Shown: positions 1 through 7,484 of the stretch, one piece after another | Layout: each line of letters starts with the position of its first letter | Position numbering within the stretch: position 1 is the first letter of the stretch | Source: Solibacillus sp045640265 | Lineage (GTDB): Bacteria; Bacillota; Bacilli; Bacillales_A; Planococcaceae | Direction of reading: 5' to 3' | Assembly (NCBI GenBank): GCA_045640265.1 | Contig: JAZUES010000232.1 | Location: 1 to 23,500, forward strand | DNA: 23,500 nucleotides | Program-made: the position numbers and the translations under genes | Notes under the pieces: model-generated | The model's input: only the letters and a program-made list of their open reading frames with translations | Told to the model about the DNA's origin: nothing | Database searches by the model: none

Positions 1-694
1 AAGCAATCCAAATGACGAAGAGTAATACCGCAAATCGGTGACCCATTTGAACCCACTCATACATATTATAAGGAAGTGCAAACGGTTGATTATTACGGCA
101 GAATGGCCAGTCTGGACAAACTAAACTCGCATCTGTATGACGAACTAATGCGCCAGTATAAACAACCACATAGGAGTATAAGGTTATGCTAATCGTATGT
201 ATTTTTAGCTTTTTACTCATATAAATTTTATCAGCATCAAATTTCTGATCGACTTCAAATACAATTAATGTGAGTAATAAAACAGCTGCAAATGAGATTA
301 ATGAAATACCAAAGTGCAGAGCAAGAATGAAATCACCTTGTCCCCATAATACTTGGGCAGCCCCGATTAGAGCTTGTAAAACTAAGAAAAATAATGCCAT
401 GAAACCTAGGAATTTCACTTCACGAATATGTCCAAGTGCACGCCATGTCCATACAACTAATACAAGTATAAAGATGGAAACAGCACCTGTAATAAGGCGA
501 TGTGAGAATTCAATTAAAACTGCGGATGTAATTTCTTTAGGAATTAAAGATCCGTTACAGTCTGGCCAATTTCGACCACAACCCAGTCCACTGTCTGTTT
601 TAGTAACGAGAGCCCCACCTTGAAGAATAAGTAGCATACCAAGCGTTGCCGCAACAGCAAACCATTTTAAATATTTGTAATATTTTTGTTGCAT
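1..694 (-). CDS. ctaA: Heme A synthase CtaA (3' end outside window)
   Basis: CtaA oxidises heme O to heme A in the membrane for cytochrome oxidase. About 231 codons are visible from ATG 694; the C-terminus lies beyond base 1. The translation starts MQQKYYKYLKWF and shows the family landmarks: a first transmembrane helix, the paired cysteines Cys39 and Cys46 in SGLGCGRNWPDC, heme-ligand His motifs in EFSHRLITG and LALHFGISL, a second cysteine pair in LVCPDWPFC, and MGHRF near the visible end. An AGGTGG ribosome site lies about 10 nt upstream of the start. It is transcribed away from ctaC, as in Bacillus. ResD-like boxes lie upstream at 820-860. Identification rests on motif recognition and synteny. 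Confidence 0.95.
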   Translation of the reverse strand, partial: MQQKYYKYLKWFAVAATLGMLLILQGGALVTKTDSGLGCGRNWPDCNGSLIPKEITSAVLIEFSHRLITGAVSIFILVLVVWTWRALGHIREVKFLGFMALFFLVLQALIGAAQVLWGQGDFILALHFGISLISFAAVLLLTLIVFEVDQKFDADKIYMSKKLKIHTISITLYSYVVVYTGALVRHTDASLVCPDWPFCRNNQPFALPYNMYEWVQMGHRFAVLLFVIWIA

Positions 695-803
695 GAAGTG
701 AACCCACCTACTTTAATAGTCAACATCGCTCATAAAAGCGTCTCTAGTTTAAGATGATAGCGAAAAAATGGTAAAAAAACAACTTATAACTAGATTTACC
801 CAT

Positions 804-860
804 ATTCTACATCCAGTTTTTCACAAATTGTTCATAAATTCGTCTCCTATCCTTCACAAA
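804..860 (-). promoter_or_regulatory. Candidate ctaA promoter with phased ResD-like boxes
   Basis: Seen: on the minus strand the octamer TTTGTGAA occurs at 820-827 and 853-860, with a one-mismatch copy TTTATGAA at 831-838. The box starts are 11 and 22 bp apart, so all lie on the same helical face. A TAGAAT hexamer (minus strand, 804-809) just downstream could be the -10. Known: ResD of Bacillus activates ctaA and binds TTTGTGAA-like tandem sites. Inferred: this is a ResD-activated promoter, which fits the lack of a good -35. Confidence 0.45.
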
Positions 861-1040
861 TATTGGCAGAAAATGCATTACTATATAGATGTTGTTTTAG
901 ATTTCTGAACGCTTCGTTACATTTCAAACGCTGATTGTTGAAATTTCACGAAACGTCTAGAAATCCGATACAAATTTAGATATAGTTAAGAGTAGCGGAA
1001 TATGCTTACAAATTTGAAAGGAGAAGTAAATTTTGTCATG

Positions 1041-1156
1041 TATACTTTGTAATGACATTAACGGGTCATTACATGACTAAATATTTTTGCAAAGTTTCCT
1101 TGCACTCATAAAGATTGGAAATTCAATTCAAACTTAGTGGAAGCTTACAAAGTATA
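1041..1156. repeat. 12-bp inverted repeat with nested 8-bp palindrome
   Basis: TATACTTTGTAA at 1041-1052 is perfectly complementary to TTACAAAGTATA at 1145-1156. Overlapping the left arm, GTAATGAC (1049-1056) pairs with GTCATTAC (1065-1072). The two pairings share GTAA and cannot form together. It could be an RNA switch, a pair of operators, or the ends of a tiny inverted-repeat element; the sequence alone does not decide. Confidence 0.55.
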
Positions 1157-1365
1157 GTTATCAATTTGCTCTAATGAATATTTTTTTGATATTAATTGGA
1201 AAAGATAAACTCTTTAGGGAGAGGATTGAAAGCGTATCTCGTGACGGGATAGAGACTCCTGTAATAACGTAAGCGAAATTTTGTAACAATGGCATCATTC
1301 GCTGCCGACATGTGGGGACGTGCATTTAGATTAGTTAACGTCGTATTGATCAAAAGGAAAGTAGC

Positions 1366-1424
1366 AATCTATCCGTTCGAATAGATTTCTAGCACTAATC
1401 CACTTTAAGTTGATACGGTGGATT
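1366..1424 (+). other. Two tandem hairpins
   Basis: AATCTAT (1366-1372) pairs with ATAGATT (1381-1387) around an 8-nt loop. AATCCAC (1397-1403) pairs with GTGGATT (1418-1424) around a 14-nt loop. Both arms are perfect 7-mers. A T-rich run begins around 1433, so the second hairpin could act as a weak terminator, but several bases separate stem and run. Confidence 0.4.
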
Positions 1425-1463
1425 GTTACATCGTTTCTTTTTGTGTTTTTTCTAGTATGAATA

Positions 1464-1492
1464 TTGTTTGAATAATATTCCAATGCTATTAA
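1464..1492 (+). promoter_or_regulatory. Candidate ctaC promoter
   Basis: TTGTTT (1464-1469) and TATTAA (1487-1492) are separated by 17 bp, and a TG one base before the -10 gives an extended -10 form. The match is only moderate. Transcription from here would give a leader of about 155 nt containing the 1550-1587 hairpin. Confidence 0.3.
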
Positions 1493-1549
1493 TACCTATT
1501 ACGAATCTATGTGAACTAATCTAAAGCAATATGTAGCATATATACAACG

Positions 1550-1587
1550 GAATTCTTTCTTTAGTAGTGAAAACTACACAAGAATTC
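1550..1587 (+). other. Hairpin in the ctaC leader
   Basis: GAATTCTT (1550-1557) pairs with AAGAATTC (1580-1587), and inside it GTAGT (1564-1568) pairs with ACTAC (1573-1577) closed by a GAAA tetraloop. It is not followed by a T run, so it does not look like a terminator. It ends about 70 nt before the ctaC start and may affect mRNA stability or regulation. Confidence 0.45.
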
Positions 1588-1655
1588 ATATACAACATAC
1601 CGTAGTCCTGGTTACACATGGAAAATACAACAAAGAAAGAGGGGTTTATTAAGCT

Positions 1656-2723
1656 ATGATGAAAGGGCTTAAAAAATGGCGTTTATTCTCGCTATTAACA
1701 GTAATGACAGTATTCCTTTCAGCATGTGGTGAAGAGTACATTTCAACACTTCGCCCAGCAGGTGCGGTAGGTAAAGAGCAATTAAACATTTTACTATTAT
1801 CCATAACGATTATGGCATTGGTAGTAATCGTAGTATCTACTATTTATTTAGTTGCCTTCTTTAAATTCCGCCGCTCAAAAGTTGGCGAGAACCATATGCC
1901 TAAGCAAGTGGAAGGAAGTCACACATTAGAGGTGATTTGGACAGTTATTCCGATTGTTTTATTACTAATCTTAGCTGTACCAACTTTAAACACTACTTAT
2001 AAACTTGCAGATGTTGCTGCAATGGATGAAGTAGATGAAAACGGCAACAAAACAGCACTTACAGTAAATGTAACGGCAAAATTATTCTGGTGGGAGTTTG
2101 AGTATCCAGAGCAAGGTATTATTACTGCGCAAGAATTAGTAGTACCAACTGACGAAAAAGTATACTTCAATTTAGTCGCAGCTGACGTAAAACATTCATT
2201 CTGGATTCCGGCAGTAGGCGGTAAGATGGATACAAACGTTGACGGTATTAACAAATTCTACTTACAATTTGACAAAGAATCATCTGACTTAAATGACGGT
2301 GAAGGCGTATTCTACGGTAAATGTGCTGAGCTATGTGGTCCTTCACACGCATTAATGGACTTCAAAGTGAAAACGCTTGAACCAAAAGCATTTGATGCTT
2401 GGGTTGCAGCTATGCAAGCAACTGAAGGTGCAATCGCAGACAAAGAATCATCTGACGTAGGGGAAGCTACTTTTGCAAACTCTTGCTTAGGATGTCACGC
2501 TGTATCAGCAGTAGCAGGTAATGGCGTGGGTCCAAACTTAACAACTTTCGGTGATCGTAACCGTGTTGCTGGTTTTATGAAGCACACAGTTGAAAATACA
2601 GCAGATTGGATTTATGAACCTTCTAAATACAAGCCAGATAATGAAATGCCGGATAACCTTGTAACAGAAGAAGAAGCAAAAGCAATTGCTGAATACTTAA
2701 TGACATTATCTGTTGAAAAATAA
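1656..2723 (+). CDS. ctaC: Cytochrome c oxidase (caa3) subunit II, CtaC
   Basis: Subunit II accepts electrons from cytochrome c through the CuA centre. Here cytochrome c is fused at the C-terminus, which defines the caa3 type. The 355-aa protein begins with a lipoprotein signal (lipobox LSAC, Cys24), then two membrane helices (about 43-70 and 90-110). The CuA ligands are all present: His180, Cys223, Glu225, Cys227, His231 and Met234. A heme c site follows (Cys277, Cys280, His281), with Met331 as probable axial ligand. The start is preceded by AAAGAGGGG; ATG 1659 is an equally possible start. It is first of the ctaCDEF operon. Confidence 0.97.
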   Translation: MMKGLKKWRLFSLLTVMTVFLSACGEEYISTLRPAGAVGKEQLNILLLSITIMALVVIVVSTIYLVAFFKFRRSKVGENHMPKQVEGSHTLEVIWTVIPIVLLLILAVPTLNTTYKLADVAAMDEVDENGNKTALTVNVTAKLFWWEFEYPEQGIITAQELVVPTDEKVYFNLVAADVKHSFWIPAVGGKMDTNVDGINKFYLQFDKESSDLNDGEGVFYGKCAELCGPSHALMDFKVKTLEPKAFDAWVAAMQATEGAIADKESSDVGEATFANSCLGCHAVSAVAGNGVGPNLTTFGDRNRVAGFMKHTVENTADWIYEPSKYKPDNEMPDNLVTEEEAKAIAEYLMTLSVEK

Positions 2724-2762
2724 TTAAACAATTATAGAGAAACTTTGAAGGAGGTTAAAGTT

Positions 2763-4703
2763 GTGAGCTCTGTTACACAGAAAAAGGGCTTTGGAGCACA
2801 TGTATATGACTATTTAACAACGGTCGATCATAAGAAAATCGCCATTATGTATTTAGCAGCTGGTACATTGTTCTTTGCAATTGCAGGTTTTGAAGCGTTA
2901 CTGATGCGTATTCAGTTAATGTTCCCAGAAAGTACGTTCATCTCTGCAGGCCTATATAACGAATTATTAACGATGCACGGTACAACGATGCTATTCTTAG
3001 CAGCGACACCAATTATCTTTGCATTTATGAACGCCATCGTACCATTACAAATTGGTGCGCGTGACGTAGCGTTCCCATTCTTGAACTCACTTGGGTTCTG
3101 GTTATTCTTCCTAGGTGCGGTATTCTTACACCTATCATTCTTTTTAGGTGGAGCACCTGATGCAGGTTGGACTTCATATGCATCATTATCTTTATATTCA
3201 CCTGGCCATGGTATTGATTTCTATGTCCTTGGTTTACAAATCTCTGGTGCGGGTACATTAATCTCTGGTATTAACTTCATCGTTACAATTATTACGATGC
3301 GTGCACCAGGTATGACGTTTATGCGTATGCCACTATTTACTTGGACTACTTTAGTATCAAGTTCATTAATTTTATTTGCATTCCCTCCACTTACTGGTGG
3401 ATTATTCTTAATGTTAGTTGATCGTATGTTCGGAGCAAATTTCTTCGATCATACTATGGGTGGTAACACAATTATCTGGGAGCACTTATTCTGGATATTC
3501 GGTCACCCAGAAGTATATATTTTAATCTTACCTGCGTTCGGTTTATTCTCTGAGATTATTCCAGTATTCGCTCGTAAACGCTTATTCGGATACTCTTCAA
3601 TGGTATTCGCAACAATCTTAATCGGTTTCTTAGGGTTCATGGTATGGGCTCACCATATGTTCACAGTTGGTTTAGGTGCTACTGCGAACGCAATCTTCGC
3701 TGTTGCGACAATGGCAATCGCCGTGCCAACAGGTATGAAAGTATTCAACTGGATCTTAACGATCTGGGGCGGTTCAATCAAAGTTACAGTACCGATGCTT
3801 TACGCATTAGGTTTCATCCCGTCATTCGTAGCGGGTGGTGTAACAGGTGTCATGCAAGCAACAGCTCCGCTTGACTACCAATTACACGATTCTTACTTCA
3901 TCGTTGCTCACTTCCACTACGTAATCGTTGGTGGTATCGTAACAGCGTTATTTGGTTCAGCACACTTCTACTGGCCAATTATGTTTAACCGTGCATTAAA
4001 TCCGAAACTTGGAGTACTTACTTTCTGGATATTCTTCACTGGTTTCCACTTAACGTTCTTTGTACAACATTTCTTAGGATTAATGGGTATGCCACGTCGT
4101 GTATTCACTTACATGGATGGTCAAGGTTGGGATTTATTCAACACGATTTCATCAATCGGTGCATTAATGATGGGTGTTGGGGTAATTTTATTAGTAATCG
4201 ATGTTTTATTATCGATTAAATCAGAACCAGTTAATAAACGTGATTACTGGGGTGATGGACGTTCACTTGAGTGGGCTATTGAAACACCACTACCATTCTA
4301 TAACTTTAAACAAATGCCACTTGTACGTGGATTAGATCCATATTGGATTGAAAAAGAAGAAGGTAACAAAGAAGGTATGGTATATGCTGAGCCACTAGGT
4401 GAAATTCACATGCCAAACAATTCAATTTTACCTTTAGTAATGTCAATCGGCGTATTTGCCGCTGCATTCGGTGCTTTATATAGCCCGTGGGGTGACCAAG
4501 CGATAGCTGGAACAGCAGGACATACTTCACCTGCAGTATCATTAGCATTAATAATCGGTGGTTTAGGTTTAACAGTTGCATGTATGATCATTCGTTCATT
4601 CAAAGACGATTTAGGATTCCATGTATCGGTTGCTGAAGTAGAGGCAATTGAAGCTGACTTAGCTAACTATCGTGCAACAGGAAAAAAAGGGGGTAACAAG
4701 TAA
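2763..4703 (+). CDS. ctaD: Cytochrome c oxidase (caa3) subunit I, CtaD
   Basis: Catalytic heme-copper subunit that reduces O2 to water and pumps protons. The GTG at 2763 is chosen because AAGGAGG (2748-2754) sits 8 nt before it; the longer open frame from TTG 2745 would overlap this ribosome site. The 646-aa protein has all expected ligands: His72 and His385 for low-spin heme a, His383 for heme a3, His248, His297 and His298 for CuB, and Tyr252, the tyrosine cross-linked to CuB His248 in this family (HPEVY). There is an extra C-terminal membrane region, as in other Bacillus CtaD. It overlaps ctaE by one base. Confidence 0.97.
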   Translation: MSSVTQKKGFGAHVYDYLTTVDHKKIAIMYLAAGTLFFAIAGFEALLMRIQLMFPESTFISAGLYNELLTMHGTTMLFLAATPIIFAFMNAIVPLQIGARDVAFPFLNSLGFWLFFLGAVFLHLSFFLGGAPDAGWTSYASLSLYSPGHGIDFYVLGLQISGAGTLISGINFIVTIITMRAPGMTFMRMPLFTWTTLVSSSLILFAFPPLTGGLFLMLVDRMFGANFFDHTMGGNTIIWEHLFWIFGHPEVYILILPAFGLFSEIIPVFARKRLFGYSSMVFATILIGFLGFMVWAHHMFTVGLGATANAIFAVATMAIAVPTGMKVFNWILTIWGGSIKVTVPMLYALGFIPSFVAGGVTGVMQATAPLDYQLHDSYFIVAHFHYVIVGGIVTALFGSAHFYWPIMFNRALNPKLGVLTFWIFFTGFHLTFFVQHFLGLMGMPRRVFTYMDGQGWDLFNTISSIGALMMGVGVILLVIDVLLSIKSEPVNKRDYWGDGRSLEWAIETPLPFYNFKQMPLVRGLDPYWIEKEEGNKEGMVYAEPLGEIHMPNNSILPLVMSIGVFAAAFGALYSPWGDQAIAGTAGHTSPAVSLALIIGGLGLTVACMIIRSFKDDLGFHVSVAEVEAIEADLANYRATGKKGGNK

Positions 4704-5329
4704 TGGATCTTAATCAAAAATTTACTCCACAAACTTGGCCAAAACACCCTGAACAAGCAACAATGGAAGGGAAAAACAAGTTAGTTGGACTTTGGATTTT
4801 CCTTGCATCAGATACAGTGTTATTTGCGAGTGTGTTTGCTACATATATCGCACTTAAAGATCACGGTCCAGCAGGAATGGAATTTGCCGCAAAAGATCTT
4901 TTTGAATTACCATTAGCATTTATTATGACAATGTTACTTTTAACATCTTCATTAACTTCTGTGTACGCAATGTACCATATGAAGAATCACAACTTTAATG
5001 GCGTTCGTATTTGGATGGCACTTACCGTTGTTTTAGGGTTAGGGTTCTTAAGCTTAGAAATTTATGAGTTCACGCACTATGTGCATATTGGCTTCGGTTA
5101 TACACAATCTGCATTCTCTTCTGCATTCTTTACGCTTGTAGGGATGCACGGATTGCACGTAGTTATTGGTTTAGTGTGGATTTCAGGTCTAATCATCCGT
5201 AACAGCGGACGTGGACTAAACTTATACAACGCGCCGAAGTTCTTTGCGGCTTCGCTATATTGGCACTTCATCGACGTTGTATGGGTATTCATCTTCACAG
5301 TAGTATATCTGATGGGAGTGTTGGGATAA
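4703..5329 (+). CDS. ctaE: Cytochrome c oxidase (caa3) subunit III, CtaE
   Basis: Structural membrane subunit of the oxidase. The 208-aa product has five likely membrane helices (about 27-51, 69-91, 102-122, 138-165, 180-206), the short form of subunit III typical of Gram-positive oxidases, ending with the conserved LYWHFIDVVWVFIF segment. Its ATG shares a base with the ctaD stop (TAATG), with AAAGGGGG upstream, so translation is probably coupled. Confidence 0.96.
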   Translation: MDLNQKFTPQTWPKHPEQATMEGKNKLVGLWIFLASDTVLFASVFATYIALKDHGPAGMEFAAKDLFELPLAFIMTMLLLTSSLTSVYAMYHMKNHNFNGVRIWMALTVVLGLGFLSLEIYEFTHYVHIGFGYTQSAFSSAFFTLVGMHGLHVVIGLVWISGLIIRNSGRGLNLYNAPKFFAASLYWHFIDVVWVFIFTVVYLMGVLG

Positions 5330-5330
5330 T

Positions 5331-5675
5331 ATGTCACACGAAACTCATGTAGAAGTACGTACTCAAGCTCAATTCGAATATGATAAAGCTCAATCAAAAG
5401 CTCATATGCGCAAACAAGTAGTAAATTTTGCGATTATGATTTTCTTAACATTTATCGCGTTTGCTTCTGTATTGTCTGGTTTCGCGCCAACGTTTATCAT
5501 TCCAATTATTTTATTATTAGCTGGAATTCAAGTAGTATTACAACTTTATGCATTCATGCACTTAGAAGACCGATCTACACACATGGTTGGTGTAATCGAA
5601 TTCTTCATGTGGAGTGCTGCCTTCATCGCGTTTACGTTCTTCGTAGCGTTCACAACAATCATCTGGTGGGGTTAA
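5331..5675 (+). CDS. ctaF: Cytochrome c oxidase (caa3) subunit IV, CtaF
   Basis: Small accessory membrane subunit of the oxidase. The 114-aa product has a charged 25-residue N-terminus and three predicted helices (about 30-50, 53-75, 87-111), with the QLYAFMHLED motif between the second and third, as usual for prokaryotic subunit IV. It begins one base after the ctaE stop and ends the operon before a strong terminator. Confidence 0.94.
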   Translation: MSHETHVEVRTQAQFEYDKAQSKAHMRKQVVNFAIMIFLTFIAFASVLSGFAPTFIIPIILLLAGIQVVLQLYAFMHLEDRSTHMVGVIEFFMWSAAFIAFTFFVAFTTIIWWG

Positions 5676-5683
5676 TATGCAAG

Positions 5684-5720
5684 AAAGCGTCCTTAGCTTA
5701 GCTGAGGGCGTTTTATTATT
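5684..5720 (+). terminator. Rho-independent terminator of ctaCDEF
   Basis: A 14-bp RNA stem with three G-U pairs, loop TTA (AAAGCGTCC...GGGCGTTTT), followed by a T-rich tail. It starts 8 nt after the ctaF stop and separates the oxidase operon from ctaG. Confidence 0.9.
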
Positions 5721-5876
5721 GTTATGTAAAGTATAGAATCAGTACTCTGTGGCTAACTTTTGAATAAGGAATATATTGGCGAAGGGTCTCTAATTTCGTT
5801 AAACGGAAGCCTTTGTGTTTTTGATTATAAGAATCAATTTTTTAACAAATACATAAAATACATGTTTGATTTCAAG

Positions 5877-5925
5877 CAATTGTCATAGTTCTTCCATTGA
5901 AGTTCGACAATTGGCAAATTATAAT
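5877..5925 (+). promoter_or_regulatory. ctaG promoter with inverted repeat over the -35
   Basis: TTGAAG (5897-5902), a 17-bp spacer and a perfect TATAAT (5920-5925) form a good sigma-A promoter. The perfect inverted repeat CAATTGTC (5877-5884) / GACAATTG (5906-5913) brackets the -35, so a repressor bound there would block polymerase. No known regulator site was recognised. Confidence 0.65.
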
Positions 5926-5957
5926 GAAATTACTGATGTTTAAAGGAGCATGATTAT

Positions 5958-6869
5958 ATGCCGATTAGTATTTTTGGTTTTCAAGCATTATGGAGTCCTT
6001 ATTTAATAGGGATAATCGTATTTCTAACGGTTGTCTATTTTTTAGTAACCGTCACTTGGAGAAAAGATTTCAAAGTAAGTGAACCATTAAAGAAAAGTGA
6101 AGCAGTTTATTTCATTTTAGGTATGATTGTGCTTTATATTGTAAAGGGCTCACCTGTAGATTTGCTTGGTCACATTATGTTTACAATGCATATGACGCAG
6201 ATGGCTTTTTTATTATTGTTAGTACCTGTCTTTATTATTAAAGGAATCCCATGGTGGGTATGGAAGGTAGTTGTAGAGGCGCCAGTTGTTCGTACAATTT
6301 TTAAAATTTTCACAAAACCTTTACTTGCAATTCTACTTTTTACTGGGCTTTTCTCGGTTTATCATTTACCGGTTGTTTTTGATGCCATCAAACTAAACGA
6401 AACATTGCATGGTATTTTCACGATGATTTTATTTATTGCTGCATTCTTTATGTATTGGCCTTTATTGAATGAAATTGAAGGGCAACACAAAATGAAAAAC
6501 ATTCACAAATTAGGTTATATTGCTGCAAATGCGGTATTAATTACACCTGCTTGTGCGTTGATCATTTTTGCTTCAAATCCAATGTATGGTACATATAGTG
6601 ACAGTGAAATGTGGATGAAGGCAATGGAATTATGTGTGCCAGCGTCAACATTGTCAGAATTAACTTTATCTGGCCCAGAGTTATTTTCAAGTATGGATTT
6701 AATTGCGGATCAACAAGTTGGTGGCGTTCTTATGAAAATTATTCAGGAGATTATTTTTGGGGTTATTTTATTCCGTATTTTCCACAAATGGTGGAATTCA
6801 GAGCGTACAAATCAACAAGAAATTACTGAAAATGCACTAAAAGAGTTCCAAAACAGAACACAGTATTAA
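5958..6869 (+). CDS. ctaG: Cytochrome c oxidase assembly factor CtaG
   Basis: Membrane protein needed for an active caa3 oxidase, thought to help insert copper into the CuB site of subunit I. The 303-aa product is a polytopic protein of about seven helices with the family's histidine and methionine rich segment GHIMFTMHMTQM (71-82) and the YHLP motif (135-138), plausible metal contacts. AAAGGAG lies 9 nt upstream of ATG 5958. It has its own promoter and is followed 42 bp later by the ctaM-type gene, probably co-transcribed. Confidence 0.93.
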   Translation: MPISIFGFQALWSPYLIGIIVFLTVVYFLVTVTWRKDFKVSEPLKKSEAVYFILGMIVLYIVKGSPVDLLGHIMFTMHMTQMAFLLLLVPVFIIKGIPWWVWKVVVEAPVVRTIFKIFTKPLLAILLFTGLFSVYHLPVVFDAIKLNETLHGIFTMILFIAAFFMYWPLLNEIEGQHKMKNIHKLGYIAANAVLITPACALIIFASNPMYGTYSDSEMWMKAMELCVPASTLSELTLSGPELFSSMDLIADQQVGGVLMKIIQEIIFGVILFRIFHKWWNSERTNQQEITENALKEFQNRTQY

Positions 6870-6911
6870 ATTTTACATTGAACAGATTACAAGTAGATTG
6901 GGGATTTAAAA

Positions 6912-7373
6912 ATGGGCATACCTATTTTACCTACAATTAGTACAAGCTTTATCGTTATTAGTGCTGTTTTAGTAGCGATTGGTTGGGTATTAATTGCACA
7001 GAAAAAAGTAGAATCACACAAAAAAGTAATGTTTGCAGCGGGCGTCTCAGCATTAACCTTCTTTATTATTTATGCAACGCGTACAGTATTTATTGGGAAT
7101 ACCGCTTTTGGTGGTCCAGATGATCTTAAAGGCTACTACACGTTCTTCTTAATTTTCCACATTACATTAGCGACAGTTGGGGCTGTATTTGGGATTACAA
7201 GCATATTGTCTGGTTTTAAAAATAACTTAAAACTACACCGTAAAATTGGTCCAATAACAAGTATAATTTGGTTCTTCGTTGCCATTACAGGGGTTTTAGT
7301 TTACTGCTTATTATATGTAATTTATGAAGGCGGAGAAACGACATCTGTAATTAAGGCTATTTTAGGATTTTAA
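6912..7373 (+). CDS. ctaM: DUF420 membrane protein, CtaM/YozB type
   Basis: A 153-aa protein with four likely membrane helices (about 8-29, 40-60, 76-98, 113-137) and conserved histidines His36, His83 and His109, matching the DUF420 family. Known: CtaM (YozB) is needed for maturation of heme-copper oxidases in Bacillus subtilis and Staphylococcus aureus. Its place right after ctaG supports that role. In B. subtilis yozB is not in the cta cluster, so the grouping here is lineage-specific. TTGGGGAT serves as ribosome site; a terminator follows 7 nt after the stop. Confidence 0.85.
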   Translation: MGIPILPTISTSFIVISAVLVAIGWVLIAQKKVESHKKVMFAAGVSALTFFIIYATRTVFIGNTAFGGPDDLKGYYTFFLIFHITLATVGAVFGITSILSGFKNNLKLHRKIGPITSIIWFFVAITGVLVYCLLYVIYEGGETTSVIKAILGF

Positions 7374-7379
7374 TATGTA

Positions 7380-7413
7380 AAGCTTCTCAGGCAAATGCGT
7401 GGGAGGCTTTTTT
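7380..7413 (+). terminator. Terminator of ctaG-ctaM
   Basis: A 10-bp stem with two G-U pairs (AAGCTTCTCA / TGGGAGGCTT), a 10-nt loop and a TTTTTT tail just after the ctaM stop. Confidence 0.85.
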
Positions 7414-7448
7414 ATTTTTGAAAAATGACAGTAAATAATGGCAAAATA

Positions 7449-7477
7449 AAAAAGCTGGATTGCAGTACCAGCTTTTT
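7449..7477 (-). terminator. Terminator of yugN, usable in both directions
   Basis: A perfect 10-bp stem AAAAAGCTGG / CCAGCTTTTT with a 9-nt loop, 7 bp beyond the end of yugN and tail-to-tail with the ctaM terminator. Confidence 0.85.
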
Positions 7478-7484
7478 AGTAGGA

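Larger units (their letters stand above)
695..1655. other. 961-bp non-coding gap between ctaA and ctaC; no ctaB
   Basis: I see no gene-sized open frame on either strand and no recognisable CtaB (protoheme IX farnesyltransferase), which sits here in Bacillus subtilis. The stretch holds the ctaA control region, a good ribosome-binding sequence followed by a 15-codon frame (1019-1080), a 12-bp inverted repeat (1041-1156) with an 8-bp palindrome nested in it, two adjacent hairpins (1366-1424), a candidate ctaC promoter (1464-1492) and a 13-bp hairpin with a GAAA loop (1550-1587). I could not match it to a known riboswitch or T-box. Confidence 0.7.

Noticed and set aside
270..623. 117-codon open frame on the plus strand
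   Set aside because: It is antisense to ctaA, whose own frame carries conserved heme and cysteine motifs.
1225..1240. CcpA cre-like sequence TGAAAGCG
   Set aside because: The second half does not match the cre consensus.
1200..1440. Riboswitch or T-box before ctaC
   Set aside because: None of the conserved core motifs I know (T-box GGNACCGCG, SAM, TPP, lysine, M-box, c-di-AMP) could be found; only unclassified hairpins remain.
2745..2762. TTG 2745 as ctaD start
   Set aside because: It would overlap the AAGGAGG ribosome site that serves GTG 2763.
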